From: CAZVKN01 sp964627035
Lineage (GTDB): Bacteria; Electryoneota; AABM5-125-24; Hatepunaeales; Hatepunaeaceae
Assembly (NCBI GenBank): GCA_964627035.1
Contig: CAZVKN010000004.1
Coordinates: 1 to 64,000 of the forward strand
Length of the DNA stretch: 64,000 nucleotides
Direction of reading: 5' to 3'
Shown: one piece after another, positions 26,201 through 34,084 of the stretch
How the letters are laid out: the number at the start of each line of letters is the position of its first letter
How positions within the stretch are numbered: position 1 is the stretch's first letter
Position numbers and translations under genes: made by a program
Notes under the pieces: model-generated
What the model was told of the DNA's origin: nothing
What the model saw: the letters and a program-made list of their open reading frames with translations, nothing else
Databases searched by the model: none

Positions 26201-27910
26201 TTAATCAGGCCACGCTTCGTCAACGATATCACCGACCTTCTCAACAACATCGTGAGGATTAACGAGAGTTCGTTCGTTATCCCAGCGCCTTTTAATTTCA
26301 ACCTTTCCTGCTTCGATGTTGCGCGGTGAAACAATAACCTGAGCAGGAGCACCGATTAAATCGGCATCCTTCAGCTTAACACCGGCACGTGCATTGCGGT
26401 CATCCAGAATCGTTTCGTAACCGGCTGCTTTCAGCGAATTATGGAACTGATCAGCTTGCCGGACAACTTGCTCGTCTGCTGTGTTCAGGGGGATCACAAT
26501 GGCATCAACCGGTGTCAGCGCACTGTTCCAGCGAATGCCGTGTTCATCAGCGCCACCCTCAATTGCAGCAGCAAGAATCCGCTCAACACCGATACCGTAG
26601 CTGCCCATCACAATCGGGTGCTCTTTGCCCTTTTCATCGAGAAAGACAGCACCCATCGCCTTAGAATATTTGGTGCCCAGCTTGAAGATATGACCTAACT
26701 CAACCACGCGAACCAGTCTCATGCTATGACCGCATACCGGACAGGCATCTTCTTCCTTAACAACTCTTAGATCAACGTATTCGTCCGGATGAATATCTCT
26801 ACCAAACTCAAGTCCGATTACGTGATAATCATTCTTGTTTGCACCCGAAGCCAACCCTTTGACATCCTCAAAGCGTAAATCAGCATATATCGGCAGCCCG
26901 TGATCACCGTGTGGACCGAGGAAGCCGACATCCGCACCGATGCGCTCCCGAACCTCTTCAGGATGAGCCGGTCTAACCTGACCACCTACAGCGGTTGATA
27001 ATTTTGCCTCACTGAGGTCGTCCTCACCGGAGATTAGAGCCATTACAAGACCTCTCGGACTCATATAGATCAGGGTTTTGATCAATCGGCTTGTCGGGAT
27101 GTTTAGAAATTTGGATACCGCTTCAACTGTTTTTTGATTAGGCGTAGATACATCTTTTGGAGTCATCCGTTCACCGTCTGCAACTCTGTCAATATCAGCG
27201 GCTGCTACCTCCAGATTAGCTGCATATCCACATTTGTCACAGCGCGCCACTTCGTCTTCACCCGCTTCCGATTCAACCATAAACTCCTGTGATTGACCAC
27301 TCCCCATCAGACCGGATGAAGCATTAACGATGAAATAATCCAAACCACACCGTTGGAAGATATTCTTGTATGCTTCTTTATGTAGCTCATAGCTGCGATC
27401 CAATCCTGCTTCGTCCCTGTCAAGGCTGTATGAGTCTTTCATAAGAAAATGTCTGATGCGTAAAACACCACCGCGCGGTCTCGGTTCATCGCGGAATTTG
27501 AGCTGAATTTGGAACCACGATTGAGGCATATCGCGCCAGCTTCTGATGTGACTTCGTGCCAGCCAGCAGATGATCTCTTCGTGAGTCGGCGCAAGGCAGT
27601 AATCCTGACCTTTGCGGTCTTTCAGTCGAAACATCTCCTCGCCAAAGTCAGTGCTGCGCCCGGTTTCATCCCAAATGTCAATCGGATTCAAAGCCGGTAA
27701 GTACAACTCCTGCGCATCTATCTGTTCCATTTCATTACGAATGATATGCATCGCTTTTGTAGCTGCTTTCCAACCGAGTGGGAGGTAAGTGTACACTCCG
27801 GCGGAGAGCATTCTGATCAGACCGGCACGTAGCATCAATTGGTGCGATAGTGCTACCACTTCAGCCGGATTTTCTTTCATTGTGGGGACAAATATTCGTG
27901 AACGTCGCAT
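26201..27910 (-). CDS. proS: prolyl-tRNA synthetase, bacterial type
   Basis: Class II synthetase charging tRNA-Pro, 569 residues. Motif 1 region (LSHQLMLRAGLIRMLSAGVYTYLPLGWKA), motif 2 (QIQLKFRDEPRPRGGVLRIRHFLMKDSYS), the INS editing domain inserted between motifs 2 and 3 (about residues 225-385), motif 3 (GSYGIGVERILAAAIE) and an anticodon-binding domain at the C-terminus. Ribosome site AGGAA lies before the ATG. The intact editing insert marks it as the full-length bacterial form, not the archaeal/eukaryal type. Confidence 0.96.
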   Translation of the reverse strand: MRRSRIFVPTMKENPAEVVALSHQLMLRAGLIRMLSAGVYTYLPLGWKAATKAMHIIRNEMEQIDAQELYLPALNPIDIWDETGRSTDFGEEMFRLKDRKGQDYCLAPTHEEIICWLARSHIRSWRDMPQSWFQIQLKFRDEPRPRGGVLRIRHFLMKDSYSLDRDEAGLDRSYELHKEAYKNIFQRCGLDYFIVNASSGLMGSGQSQEFMVESEAGEDEVARCDKCGYAANLEVAAADIDRVADGERMTPKDVSTPNQKTVEAVSKFLNIPTSRLIKTLIYMSPRGLVMALISGEDDLSEAKLSTAVGGQVRPAHPEEVRERIGADVGFLGPHGDHGLPIYADLRFEDVKGLASGANKNDYHVIGLEFGRDIHPDEYVDLRVVKEEDACPVCGHSMRLVRVVELGHIFKLGTKYSKAMGAVFLDEKGKEHPIVMGSYGIGVERILAAAIEGGADEHGIRWNSALTPVDAIVIPLNTADEQVVRQADQFHNSLKAAGYETILDDRNARAGVKLKDADLIGAPAQVIVSPRNIEAGKVEIKRRWDNERTLVNPHDVVEKVGDIVDEAWPD

Positions 27911-27985
27911 TAGATTCCTGTTTATGTTTGATAATCGTGCAATTTACTACCGGTTAAGCTGGTTTGCAATAGTGAAAACAGTAAA

Positions 27986-28006
27986 CCCGGCTTCGGAGGA
28001 GCCGGG
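27986..28006 (-). terminator. intrinsic terminator-like hairpin after hisS
   Basis: A 7-bp stem CCCGGCT/AGCCGGG around a 7-nt loop lies 30 nt past the hisS stop on the minus strand. The T-rich stretch TTTACTGTTTT follows it in the transcript direction. It would separate hisS from proS. Confidence 0.55.
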
Positions 28007-28036
28007 CGATATGTAAGAATTAGTGGCTATGGCTTA

Positions 28037-29557
28037 TTAATCAGAATTGATTTTGCGAAGAAGAGAACTGATTTCATCCACAATATCTCCTCGTTTAACG
28101 GCGAATTGGGCTGGTCGTTCCTTACGCCACTGCTCTCGCTCTAGTACTTCTTCAGATAGTTTACTTCCGAGTGCAAGATCTTTTATCTGCAATTGATCGG
28201 AATTGAATTCATCTTCACCGGCTATTATTACGACAGGGATATTTAAAGCATCGGCGTACTTCAACTGCTTGCCGATGTTGCCGTTTCCTGTGAACAGGTC
28301 AACATTTATTCCTGATTGACGGAGTTCCTGAGCGATCAATTGATACTTCTGTAGATAGCTTTTATCCATTACGGTTACCAATACCTTGGCTGTTGATGTT
28401 ACTTCTTTAATCCTGCCAAGATGCTTCAATGCTGCGAGAAGTCGGTCAACGCCAATGCTGGCACCGGTAGCAGGTACCTTTTGACCGGTAAACCGTTCGA
28501 CAAGATCATCGTATCTACCGCCACCGAAAACACTTCCGAATGATTTTGATTTTCCCTTCTTATCCTTGACTTCAAAGGTAAGCTCTCCCTCAAAAACCGG
28601 TCCGGTGTAGTAGCTTAATCCACGGACAATCATAGGATCGAATATTACTCGGTCATTGTTATAGCCGAGATTTGACAACTGTTTGTCAATTTCGAGCAAA
28701 TCATTTATACCACTATTCCCAATTGATGATTCACCGACAAGATCTTTCAACAAATCGCAAGTTTCCGTTCGAGATTTTCCTTTACAATTCAAGTATCTTT
28801 CGATTGTCTCTACTTCAGAATCAGCGAGTTCCAACCCCGGAGTAAATGCTCCGGAGTCGTCCATTCTTCCTTTTGTGAGTAAATCTCGTACACCGTTTAC
28901 ACCGATTTTTTCAAGCTTATCAACTGAACGGAAAATATCGGACCAACTGACTTCTCTTTTGTAACTCTTGCCGTTTGGGTCTTTTCCCGATATGGTTTTC
29001 TTTAATGTGTTGAGATTGAGAGTTTCCAGAACACCATTGAGAATCTTGCGATTGTTAACCTTTATTAGATACTGACCGCGTTCGATTCCGACGGCTTCGA
29101 GTGTGTCGCACATGATGCAGCAAACTTCAACATCTGAGGATATGGATGAACTGCCCACCGTATCAAAATCGAACTGATAGAATTCGCGGAATCTTCCCGG
29201 TCCCGGTTTCTCAAAACGATACACAGGACCGACCTGATACCGTTTGTACGGTCGTTTAAGCTCCTTGTACTGTGCTACAACACGGGATAGGGGTGCGGTC
29301 AAGTCATATCGCAGAGCTAACCACTCATCATCCTCGCTTCTGAATGAAAAGATTCCACCATCAGGTTGATCCGATTCCGGTAGAAACTTCCCGAGCATCT
29401 CGACGTATTCGACCATTGGGGTTTCCAGCGGAGAGAAACCGTATCGTTCGTAAACCGTCCGCACTTTATCAATCATATCATTACGAGCGATGACATCAGT
29501 TGTAAATGTATCACGGAAACCTTTATAAAGTCTGGGTTTCGGTTTCTTGGTTTTCAT
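28037..29557 (-). CDS. hisS: histidyl-tRNA synthetase, long form
   Basis: Class II synthetase charging tRNA-His, 506 residues against about 420 for common bacterial HisRS. Motif 2 region LALRYDLTAPLSRVVAQYKE and YKRYQVGPVYRFEKPGPGRFREFYQFDFDTVG; histidine-binding GLSYYTGPVFEGEL and motif 3 GGGRYDDLVERF with GASIGVDRLLAAL; anticodon-binding domain at the C-terminus. The motif 2 wording and extra length resemble the eukaryal/organellar type, also found in some bacteria. A perfect TATAAT lies 6 nt before the ATG, with no Shine-Dalgarno. Confidence 0.95.
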   Translation of the reverse strand: MKTKKPKPRLYKGFRDTFTTDVIARNDMIDKVRTVYERYGFSPLETPMVEYVEMLGKFLPESDQPDGGIFSFRSEDDEWLALRYDLTAPLSRVVAQYKELKRPYKRYQVGPVYRFEKPGPGRFREFYQFDFDTVGSSSISSDVEVCCIMCDTLEAVGIERGQYLIKVNNRKILNGVLETLNLNTLKKTISGKDPNGKSYKREVSWSDIFRSVDKLEKIGVNGVRDLLTKGRMDDSGAFTPGLELADSEVETIERYLNCKGKSRTETCDLLKDLVGESSIGNSGINDLLEIDKQLSNLGYNNDRVIFDPMIVRGLSYYTGPVFEGELTFEVKDKKGKSKSFGSVFGGGRYDDLVERFTGQKVPATGASIGVDRLLAALKHLGRIKEVTSTAKVLVTVMDKSYLQKYQLIAQELRQSGINVDLFTGNGNIGKQLKYADALNIPVVIIAGEDEFNSDQLQIKDLALGSKLSEEVLEREQWRKERPAQFAVKRGDIVDEISSLLRKINSD

Positions 29558-29563
29558 TATTTA

Positions 29564-29569
29564 ATTATA
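29564..29569 (-). promoter_or_regulatory. -10 box for hisS, leaderless spacing
   Basis: On the minus strand TATAAT ends 6 nt before the hisS ATG, which puts the predicted transcription start at the A of the start codon. The -35 candidate at 17 bp (TCACCA) is weak. No purine-rich ribosome site is visible before the ATG. Confidence 0.4.
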
Positions 29570-29587
29570 ATTTACTGTTTAGAGTTG

Positions 29588-29740
29588 GTGAATTCCGCTG
29601 TCAACCCGCATGATGCGGTTCAACCGCCGCGGTTGACAACCGCGATTCAGGGAGGACGGACATTCCTGTCCGTCCTGCAGTGACAGGAATGTCACTGCTC
29701 CCTTTTTGACTGTCGGGTACGGTACCCGACAGCGGATAAT
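29588..29740. repeat. island of tandem hairpins between hisS and a membrane microprotein gene
   Basis: Outer pair CCGCTGTC (29594-29601) and GACAGCGG (29729-29736). Inside are a GCGGTTG/CAACCGC region, GGACGGACATTCCTGTCC (29653 onward, 9-bp stem), GCAGTGACAGGAATGTCAC (8-9 bp stem) and CTGTCGGGTACGGTACCCG (11-bp stem). The left part resembles the family C core. Coding potential was not seen. Confidence 0.75.
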
Positions 29741-29745
29741 CCGCA

Positions 29746-30060
29746 TTAACTGTCTGGGTTTCTAACCCAAGATCGTCTGTTTTCAAATGAGTTCACTTTA
29801 AGCTTTGCCCACTCTGTGACAATGTCCAGAAGAAGATGTTTTTCTCCCTCATCTACAAATTTAGCTTCGATGTCCTGAATGAGTGCAGATTTGACCTGAT
29901 CCACATCCTTTGCGGATACAATCTTCTGCTCATCCCACTGCTGTTTCTCTTCTTTTATCTTTGATACGTGCGAATGAACCTCTTCAAGATGCTCTTTTCG
30001 ACGAACAGCAATGACGACCAAAATAATCAACCCAATCACAACAGGTACTGCTATTTCCAT
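29746..30060 (-). CDS. membrane-anchored coiled-coil microprotein
   Basis: 104 residues. An N-terminal transmembrane helix (residues 3-18, IAVPVVIGLIILVVIAV) is followed by a basic stop-transfer RRKEH, then a charged helical, probably coiled-coil, region (residues 23-60). AAGGAG precedes the ATG. It starts 19 nt after the SLC13 transporter gene, so it may be an accessory of that transporter. The last codons (RSWVRNPDS) run into palindromic repeat sequence, suggesting an inserted element supplied the present stop. Family not recognised. Confidence 0.7.
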   Translation of the reverse strand: MEIAVPVVIGLIILVVIAVRRKEHLEEVHSHVSKIKEEKQQWDEQKIVSAKDVDQVKSALIQDIEAKFVDEGEKHLLLDIVTEWAKLKVNSFENRRSWVRNPDS

Positions 30061-30079
30061 TTTTGTAACTCCTTGTTCA

Positions 30080-31633
30080 TCACATTTTAACCGGAATTTG
30101 CAGGACTGGAATCCAATAGAGAAGTATCATCCCGATCAAAACGACAATCGCTATGGGCCAAGCGAGACTGCCTCCCCGAATGAAATCCTTTGCTGTTACC
30201 AATCCACTGCTATATACGATTGAGCTTGCGGGTGTACCTATTACCAGCCAGAACGCCGCTGATGTGGCTATTGCCAGAGCTATGCCGACCATTAGTGGAT
30301 TTGTACCCGAACTTTCAGCCATTCCGAGTATCACCGGACCGATCACGGCAACTGTTGCACCAGCACTCATCAAGTTCGTGAGTGCGGCACCCACCCCAAC
30401 CGCAAGCAATACCATCGGAATTCCCGATGTAATTCCAAGAGGTTTGACAATCACAATGATGCTGTCCGCAAGCCAGACGGCTGCTCCGGTAGATTTAAAC
30501 AGTAAACCAAGCGAGATAGCCCCGGCATACAGGATTACGACACCCCAACTGACACCCTCTTCATAATCTTTCCAGGTGGTAAATCCAAACAACATGTAGA
30601 TTACCGTTCCGGTGATTGCAATGCCTCCCAGACCGAGCGAGAACCCAAAGATATAACGAACTAAACTTTTATCGGTAATCCACATGAATATGACCAAACC
30701 CATGATTGCTGTTATAATCCACTGCTCTCTTGTCATCTTGCCGTGCTTCTCAAGGTCGTTTTTCAATATAGAAACCGCATGGGATAAGTCATTAACCTCC
30801 GGCTTAAAGATCAAAGGCAGTATGAATGACAGCGCAACAGCCATCACCAATGTATAGGCGACTCCCATGCCGAGCCACTGGACAAAGGAAACATCATATC
30901 CAAATTCAGACAGGAATCCGATCATGATCGCATTGCGGGCGCCACCGGTCGGAGACATAGGACCGCCAATCATACATCCGAATGCAATCGTCATCGCCAG
31001 CAATTTCCCAAGATTAGGACACGGTGTGTTCTTGTTTGTCAGGGTATAAAGAGCCACCGCAATTGGCAAGTACATCCCCGCTACTGCATGTTCACCGATA
31101 AATGCTGCCGGAATCGAAGTACCAAGCAGCAGACCGACGACAATCCATCTGATATTTGTCCCGGCAAGATTGATTACGATTATGCCGATGCGCTTGTCAA
31201 GACCATACTTGATAAGTGTTGCACCGAGAGCAAGCGATCCCGCTATGAACCACACCGCATCATGCGCATAGGACGCGACAATTCTCATGGGGGGTGTCAA
31301 TCCAAACAACAGTTGTACCAGACCGATGGCGAGGGCAACAGCCGGGAGTGGAACCGCCTCGGTCGCAAAGAACACAACACACATCGCCAGCAGTGCCATA
31401 GTAACCTTGATATTATACGCCATTGTCTCAACGGACGTTTTGGCTTGTGCAGCAGACGACATCTGTCCGTACATAGACTCTGCTTTGGTGAACATAGAGT
31501 CAGGAGTCGGAAGGAAAACTGCGAGCAATATGAATACGATCACTCCGACAGACAACCATCTGAAGTCAGTCCTGCGGGCAAACCCTGTGCCCTGTGGATG
31601 TTCAATGTCGGGATTTTTTGATTTTTTTGCCAA
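30080..31633 (-). CDS. SLC13/DASS-family sodium-coupled anion transporter
   Basis: 517 residues with about 11-12 hydrophobic segments. Family signatures: MAYNIKVTMALLAMCVVFFATEAVPLPAVALAIG near the N-terminus, the first substrate/sodium hairpin GGPMSPTGGARNAIMIGFL, and the second one in VIGTPASSIVYSSG, matching the paired SNT-like sites of DASS carriers. Start is a TTG with GAGGT upstream. Likely substrate is a dicarboxylate or sulfate; which one cannot be told. The downstream membrane microprotein shares the transcript. Confidence 0.88.
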   Translation of the reverse strand: MAKKSKNPDIEHPQGTGFARRTDFRWLSVGVIVFILLAVFLPTPDSMFTKAESMYGQMSSAAQAKTSVETMAYNIKVTMALLAMCVVFFATEAVPLPAVALAIGLVQLLFGLTPPMRIVASYAHDAVWFIAGSLALGATLIKYGLDKRIGIIVINLAGTNIRWIVVGLLLGTSIPAAFIGEHAVAGMYLPIAVALYTLTNKNTPCPNLGKLLAMTIAFGCMIGGPMSPTGGARNAIMIGFLSEFGYDVSFVQWLGMGVAYTLVMAVALSFILPLIFKPEVNDLSHAVSILKNDLEKHGKMTREQWIITAIMGLVIFMWITDKSLVRYIFGFSLGLGGIAITGTVIYMLFGFTTWKDYEEGVSWGVVILYAGAISLGLLFKSTGAAVWLADSIIVIVKPLGITSGIPMVLLAVGVGAALTNLMSAGATVAVIGPVILGMAESSGTNPLMVGIALAIATSAAFWLVIGTPASSIVYSSGLVTAKDFIRGGSLAWPIAIVVLIGMILLYWIPVLQIPVKM

Positions 31634-31726
31634 TTACTTACCTCACTTTACCGCATCTGTTTTCATAGTTTAATATAACTAATTGTAATTTGACTGCAAG
31701 GGTCGGTGGCAGCATAGTAAAGGATA

Positions 31727-31755
31727 TTGCATTCAGATCGGATCATTGCTATATT
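31727..31755 (+). promoter_or_regulatory. promoter upstream of class I aldolase
   Basis: TTGCAT (31727-31732) and TATATT (31750-31755) with a 17-bp spacer. It is followed by a small hairpin, ACCATT/AATGGT (31763-31779), running into TTTT, which could act as an early terminator or attenuator. A family B palindrome comes next, then the gene. The space 31634-31938 otherwise has no gene. Confidence 0.45.
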
Positions 31756-31819
31756 ACCAAAGACCATTTTCAGAATGGTTTTAATAGAGGAAGGACTAAC
31801 TTTATAGTGATGTAGTTGA

Positions 31820-31895
31820 GTCATCCTGAACTAAGTGAAGAATCTCATCACCTTACAGCAGTTTAAGAGTGATTCTTCACTTCGTTCAGAATGAC
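31820..31895. repeat. family B hairpin element
   Basis: Arms GTCATCCTGAACTAAGTGAAG and its near-complement ending in CACTTCGTTCAGAATGAC, with GATTCTTC shared with the copy at 20154-20228. It lies in the leader of the aldolase gene, overlapping an apparent upstream start at 31891. Confidence 0.8.
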
Positions 31896-31938
31896 CGCAT
31901 CTCTGTCACAATTACTCGCAAAAAATTATGGAGTTCCT

Positions 31939-33012
31939 ATGTCAAGCCCCATAGATCGCATCGTCGAGCTGCTCGGCGATGATGTAGACAGTATTTTACA
32001 GTATAAAGCAACCTGTATCCCGAAAGAACAGATCAACGTCCCCGGACCGGACTTTGTAGATCGCATTGTATCGCAAACTAACCGATCACCTGTTGTAATG
32101 CGCAACCTACAAACAATTTACGATCACGGTAGGTTGGCAGGTACAGGCTATCTGTCCATCCTGCCTGTGGATCAGGGTATCGAACACTCAGGAGGAGCTA
32201 CCTTCGCACCTAATCCGAAACTGTTCGATCCTGATAAAATCGTTGAACTCGCTTACGAAGGCGGATGTAACGCTTGTGCGTCAACGTTTGGCGTATTGGG
32301 AGCGGTTTCTCGTAAATGGGCGCATAAAGTACCGTTCATTGTTAAGATCAATCATAATGAACTGCTCTCATATCCGAACGGTTACGATCAGATCATGTTT
32401 GGGTCTATCAAGAATTCGTTTGATATGGGTGCCGTAGCGGTTGGTGCGACCATCTATTACGGTTCGCAAGAGTCCAATCGCCAAATCCAGGAGGTTGCTG
32501 AAGCGTTTGAATATGCTCACGAACTCGGAATGGTAACGATTTTGTGGTGTTATCTGCGCAATTCAGCATTCAAGGTTGACACTGTAGATTGCCACGCATC
32601 AGCAGATATGACGAGTCAGGCAAATCATCTCGGCGTTACCATCCAAGCTGACATCATCAAGCAAAAACTGCCGAATGCTGTGCAAGGATACATCGCAATG
32701 AATAAAAATGGTAGCTTTGGCAAGTATCACGACAAGATGTACAGTGATCTGATGACAGATAACCCGATTGATCTGGTTCGATACCAAGTGGCTAACAACT
32801 ACATGGGACGTGCGGGATTGATTAACTCAGGTGGATCATCCGGGGAGAACGATCTCGCTCAAGCGGCTATGACTGCCGTTCTCAACAAGCGTGGCGGAGG
32901 TATGGGACTGATCAGCGGTCGTAAAGCGTTCCAGAAGCCTACTGACGAAGGTGTGGAACTGCTCAATACTATTCAGGATGTTTATTTGGCGGAAGAGATT
33001 ACGGTGGCTTAG
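31939..33012 (+). CDS. class I fructose-bisphosphate aldolase, DhnA/FbaB type
   Basis: Schiff-base aldolase for glycolysis/gluconeogenesis, about 357 residues. Family features: LSILPVDQGIEHSGG near residue 85, PFIVKINHNELLSYPN with the lysine region, MGAVAVGATIYYGSQES, and the C-terminal INSGGSSGENDLAQA / GLISGRKAFQKP phosphate-binding loops. I chose the ATG at 31939 because GGAG lies seven bases upstream; the earlier in-frame ATG at 31891 is inside a palindromic repeat. Stand-alone gene. Confidence 0.93.
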   Translation: MSSPIDRIVELLGDDVDSILQYKATCIPKEQINVPGPDFVDRIVSQTNRSPVVMRNLQTIYDHGRLAGTGYLSILPVDQGIEHSGGATFAPNPKLFDPDKIVELAYEGGCNACASTFGVLGAVSRKWAHKVPFIVKINHNELLSYPNGYDQIMFGSIKNSFDMGAVAVGATIYYGSQESNRQIQEVAEAFEYAHELGMVTILWCYLRNSAFKVDTVDCHASADMTSQANHLGVTIQADIIKQKLPNAVQGYIAMNKNGSFGKYHDKMYSDLMTDNPIDLVRYQVANNYMGRAGLINSGGSSGENDLAQAAMTAVLNKRGGGMGLISGRKAFQKPTDEGVELLNTIQDVYLAEEITVA

Positions 33013-33021
33013 ATACTTTGT

Positions 33022-33100
33022 ACCACCAAGCCACAAAGACACCAAGAAGAAAAGAAAATGATTTTTCTTCGTTATCTTGGTGTCTTGGTGACTTGGTGGT
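33022..33100. repeat. long imperfect hairpin between convergent genes
   Basis: ACCACCAAGCCACAAAGACACC on one side pairs with GGTGTCTTGGTGACTTGGTGGT on the other, around an A/T-rich centre. It lies between the convergent aldolase and EamA genes, and could end both transcripts. I see no other copy in the window. Confidence 0.75.
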
Positions 33101-33112
33101 TAGTCCTTCTTC

Positions 33113-34000
33113 CTACCCAAACGTTACTAAAAACGCTCCCATCACCGCAATCACAAGCCCTACAATTTTCTGCGGCGTGAGTGGTTCTTTGAGGATTAAT
33201 ACGGCAAGCAGGAACACAAACACATTGCTGGTCTGATTGAGTGCAGCAGCAATTGATGTTTGAGTGAATTTCATTCCTGCAACCCAAATTATCATCGCTA
33301 CATAAGCTCCTATAAACGAACTTGACCATAAGTAACCCCACCCACGTCGTTTCTTTAGTGTGCCGAGTATTTCACGCTTTTTGGAGTGAAACAGCATAAT
33401 TACCCCCAACACCCCCACTCCACCGATCATCCGTACTGTAACCACCCACATCAACGGTGAACGATCTAGCAGCGGCTTGACAATCACGATCCCAACAGCC
33501 ATTAGAAACAGAGCAATTGCTGCAAGCACAATTCCCCATATCAGATCATGACGGCTTATGGTTACTGCACCTCTTTTAGTGACTGCTAACACCGCCGCAA
33601 GGATCATAACCACACCGATTATCTGCCAAACAGTCAGCACATCACCAAGCCAAATTACCGACAGTATAATCACAAACGGACTGTACATACAGTCCACAAT
33701 AGCGGACAGACTCGCTCCGAGCAGGTTCAGGCTCTTGAAGAACAGTGAATCTGCAATCCCAATCCCCAACGCCCCACTGAGTAACAGAAGTCCATACTCA
33801 GATGGAGGCGCATGACGGAACAATGTTTCACCGACAATCCAGACAGTAGGAAAGAAAAGTACCAGCCCTAACACATTCTTGAACAGATTCAGAGCCAACG
33901 GATGTACTGTCTCACCGCTCTTTTTGAACAGGATTACGGCAGTTGCCCAGGTAAGTGCTGTGATGGAGGCGAGAATTTCACCAAGATAAGGTAAGTTCAT
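33113..34000 (-). CDS. EamA/DMT-family transporter
   Basis: 295 residues with ten hydrophobic segments in two five-helix EamA repeats: residues about 5-140 (GEILASITALTWATAVILFKKSG) and about 150-290 (IWGIVLAAIALFLMAVGIVIVKP ... AALNQTSNVFVFLLAVLILKEPLTPQKIVGLVIAVMGAFLV). The EPLTPQKIVG end signature is typical. These carriers usually export metabolites or amino acids; the substrate is not inferable. No ribosome site is evident before the ATG. Confidence 0.85.
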   Translation of the reverse strand: MNLPYLGEILASITALTWATAVILFKKSGETVHPLALNLFKNVLGLVLFFPTVWIVGETLFRHAPPSEYGLLLLSGALGIGIADSLFFKSLNLLGASLSAIVDCMYSPFVIILSVIWLGDVLTVWQIIGVVMILAAVLAVTKRGAVTISRHDLIWGIVLAAIALFLMAVGIVIVKPLLDRSPLMWVVTVRMIGGVGVLGVIMLFHSKKREILGTLKKRRGWGYLWSSSFIGAYVAMIIWVAGMKFTQTSIAAALNQTSNVFVFLLAVLILKEPLTPQKIVGLVIAVMGAFLVTFG

Positions 34001-34022
34001 GAGGGAAAAGTTTACAAGTTTT

Positions 34023-34069
34023 CAAGTTGACAAGTTCGCAAGGAAGATACTTGCGAACTTGTCAACTTG
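34023..34069. repeat. 20-bp perfect inverted repeat
   Basis: CAAGTTGACAAGTTCGCAAG (34023-34042) and its exact reverse complement (34050-34069) around a 7-nt loop, between the ahcY stop and the EamA start on the minus strand. It could terminate ahcY or be another palindromic element; no long T-run follows. Confidence 0.75.
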
Positions 34070-34084
34070 TGCACTTTCTAACTT

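Noticed and set aside
31891..31938. Longer N-terminus for the aldolase
   Set aside because: The codons fall in a family B palindrome, while the ATG at 31939 has a proper GGAG site and fits the family.
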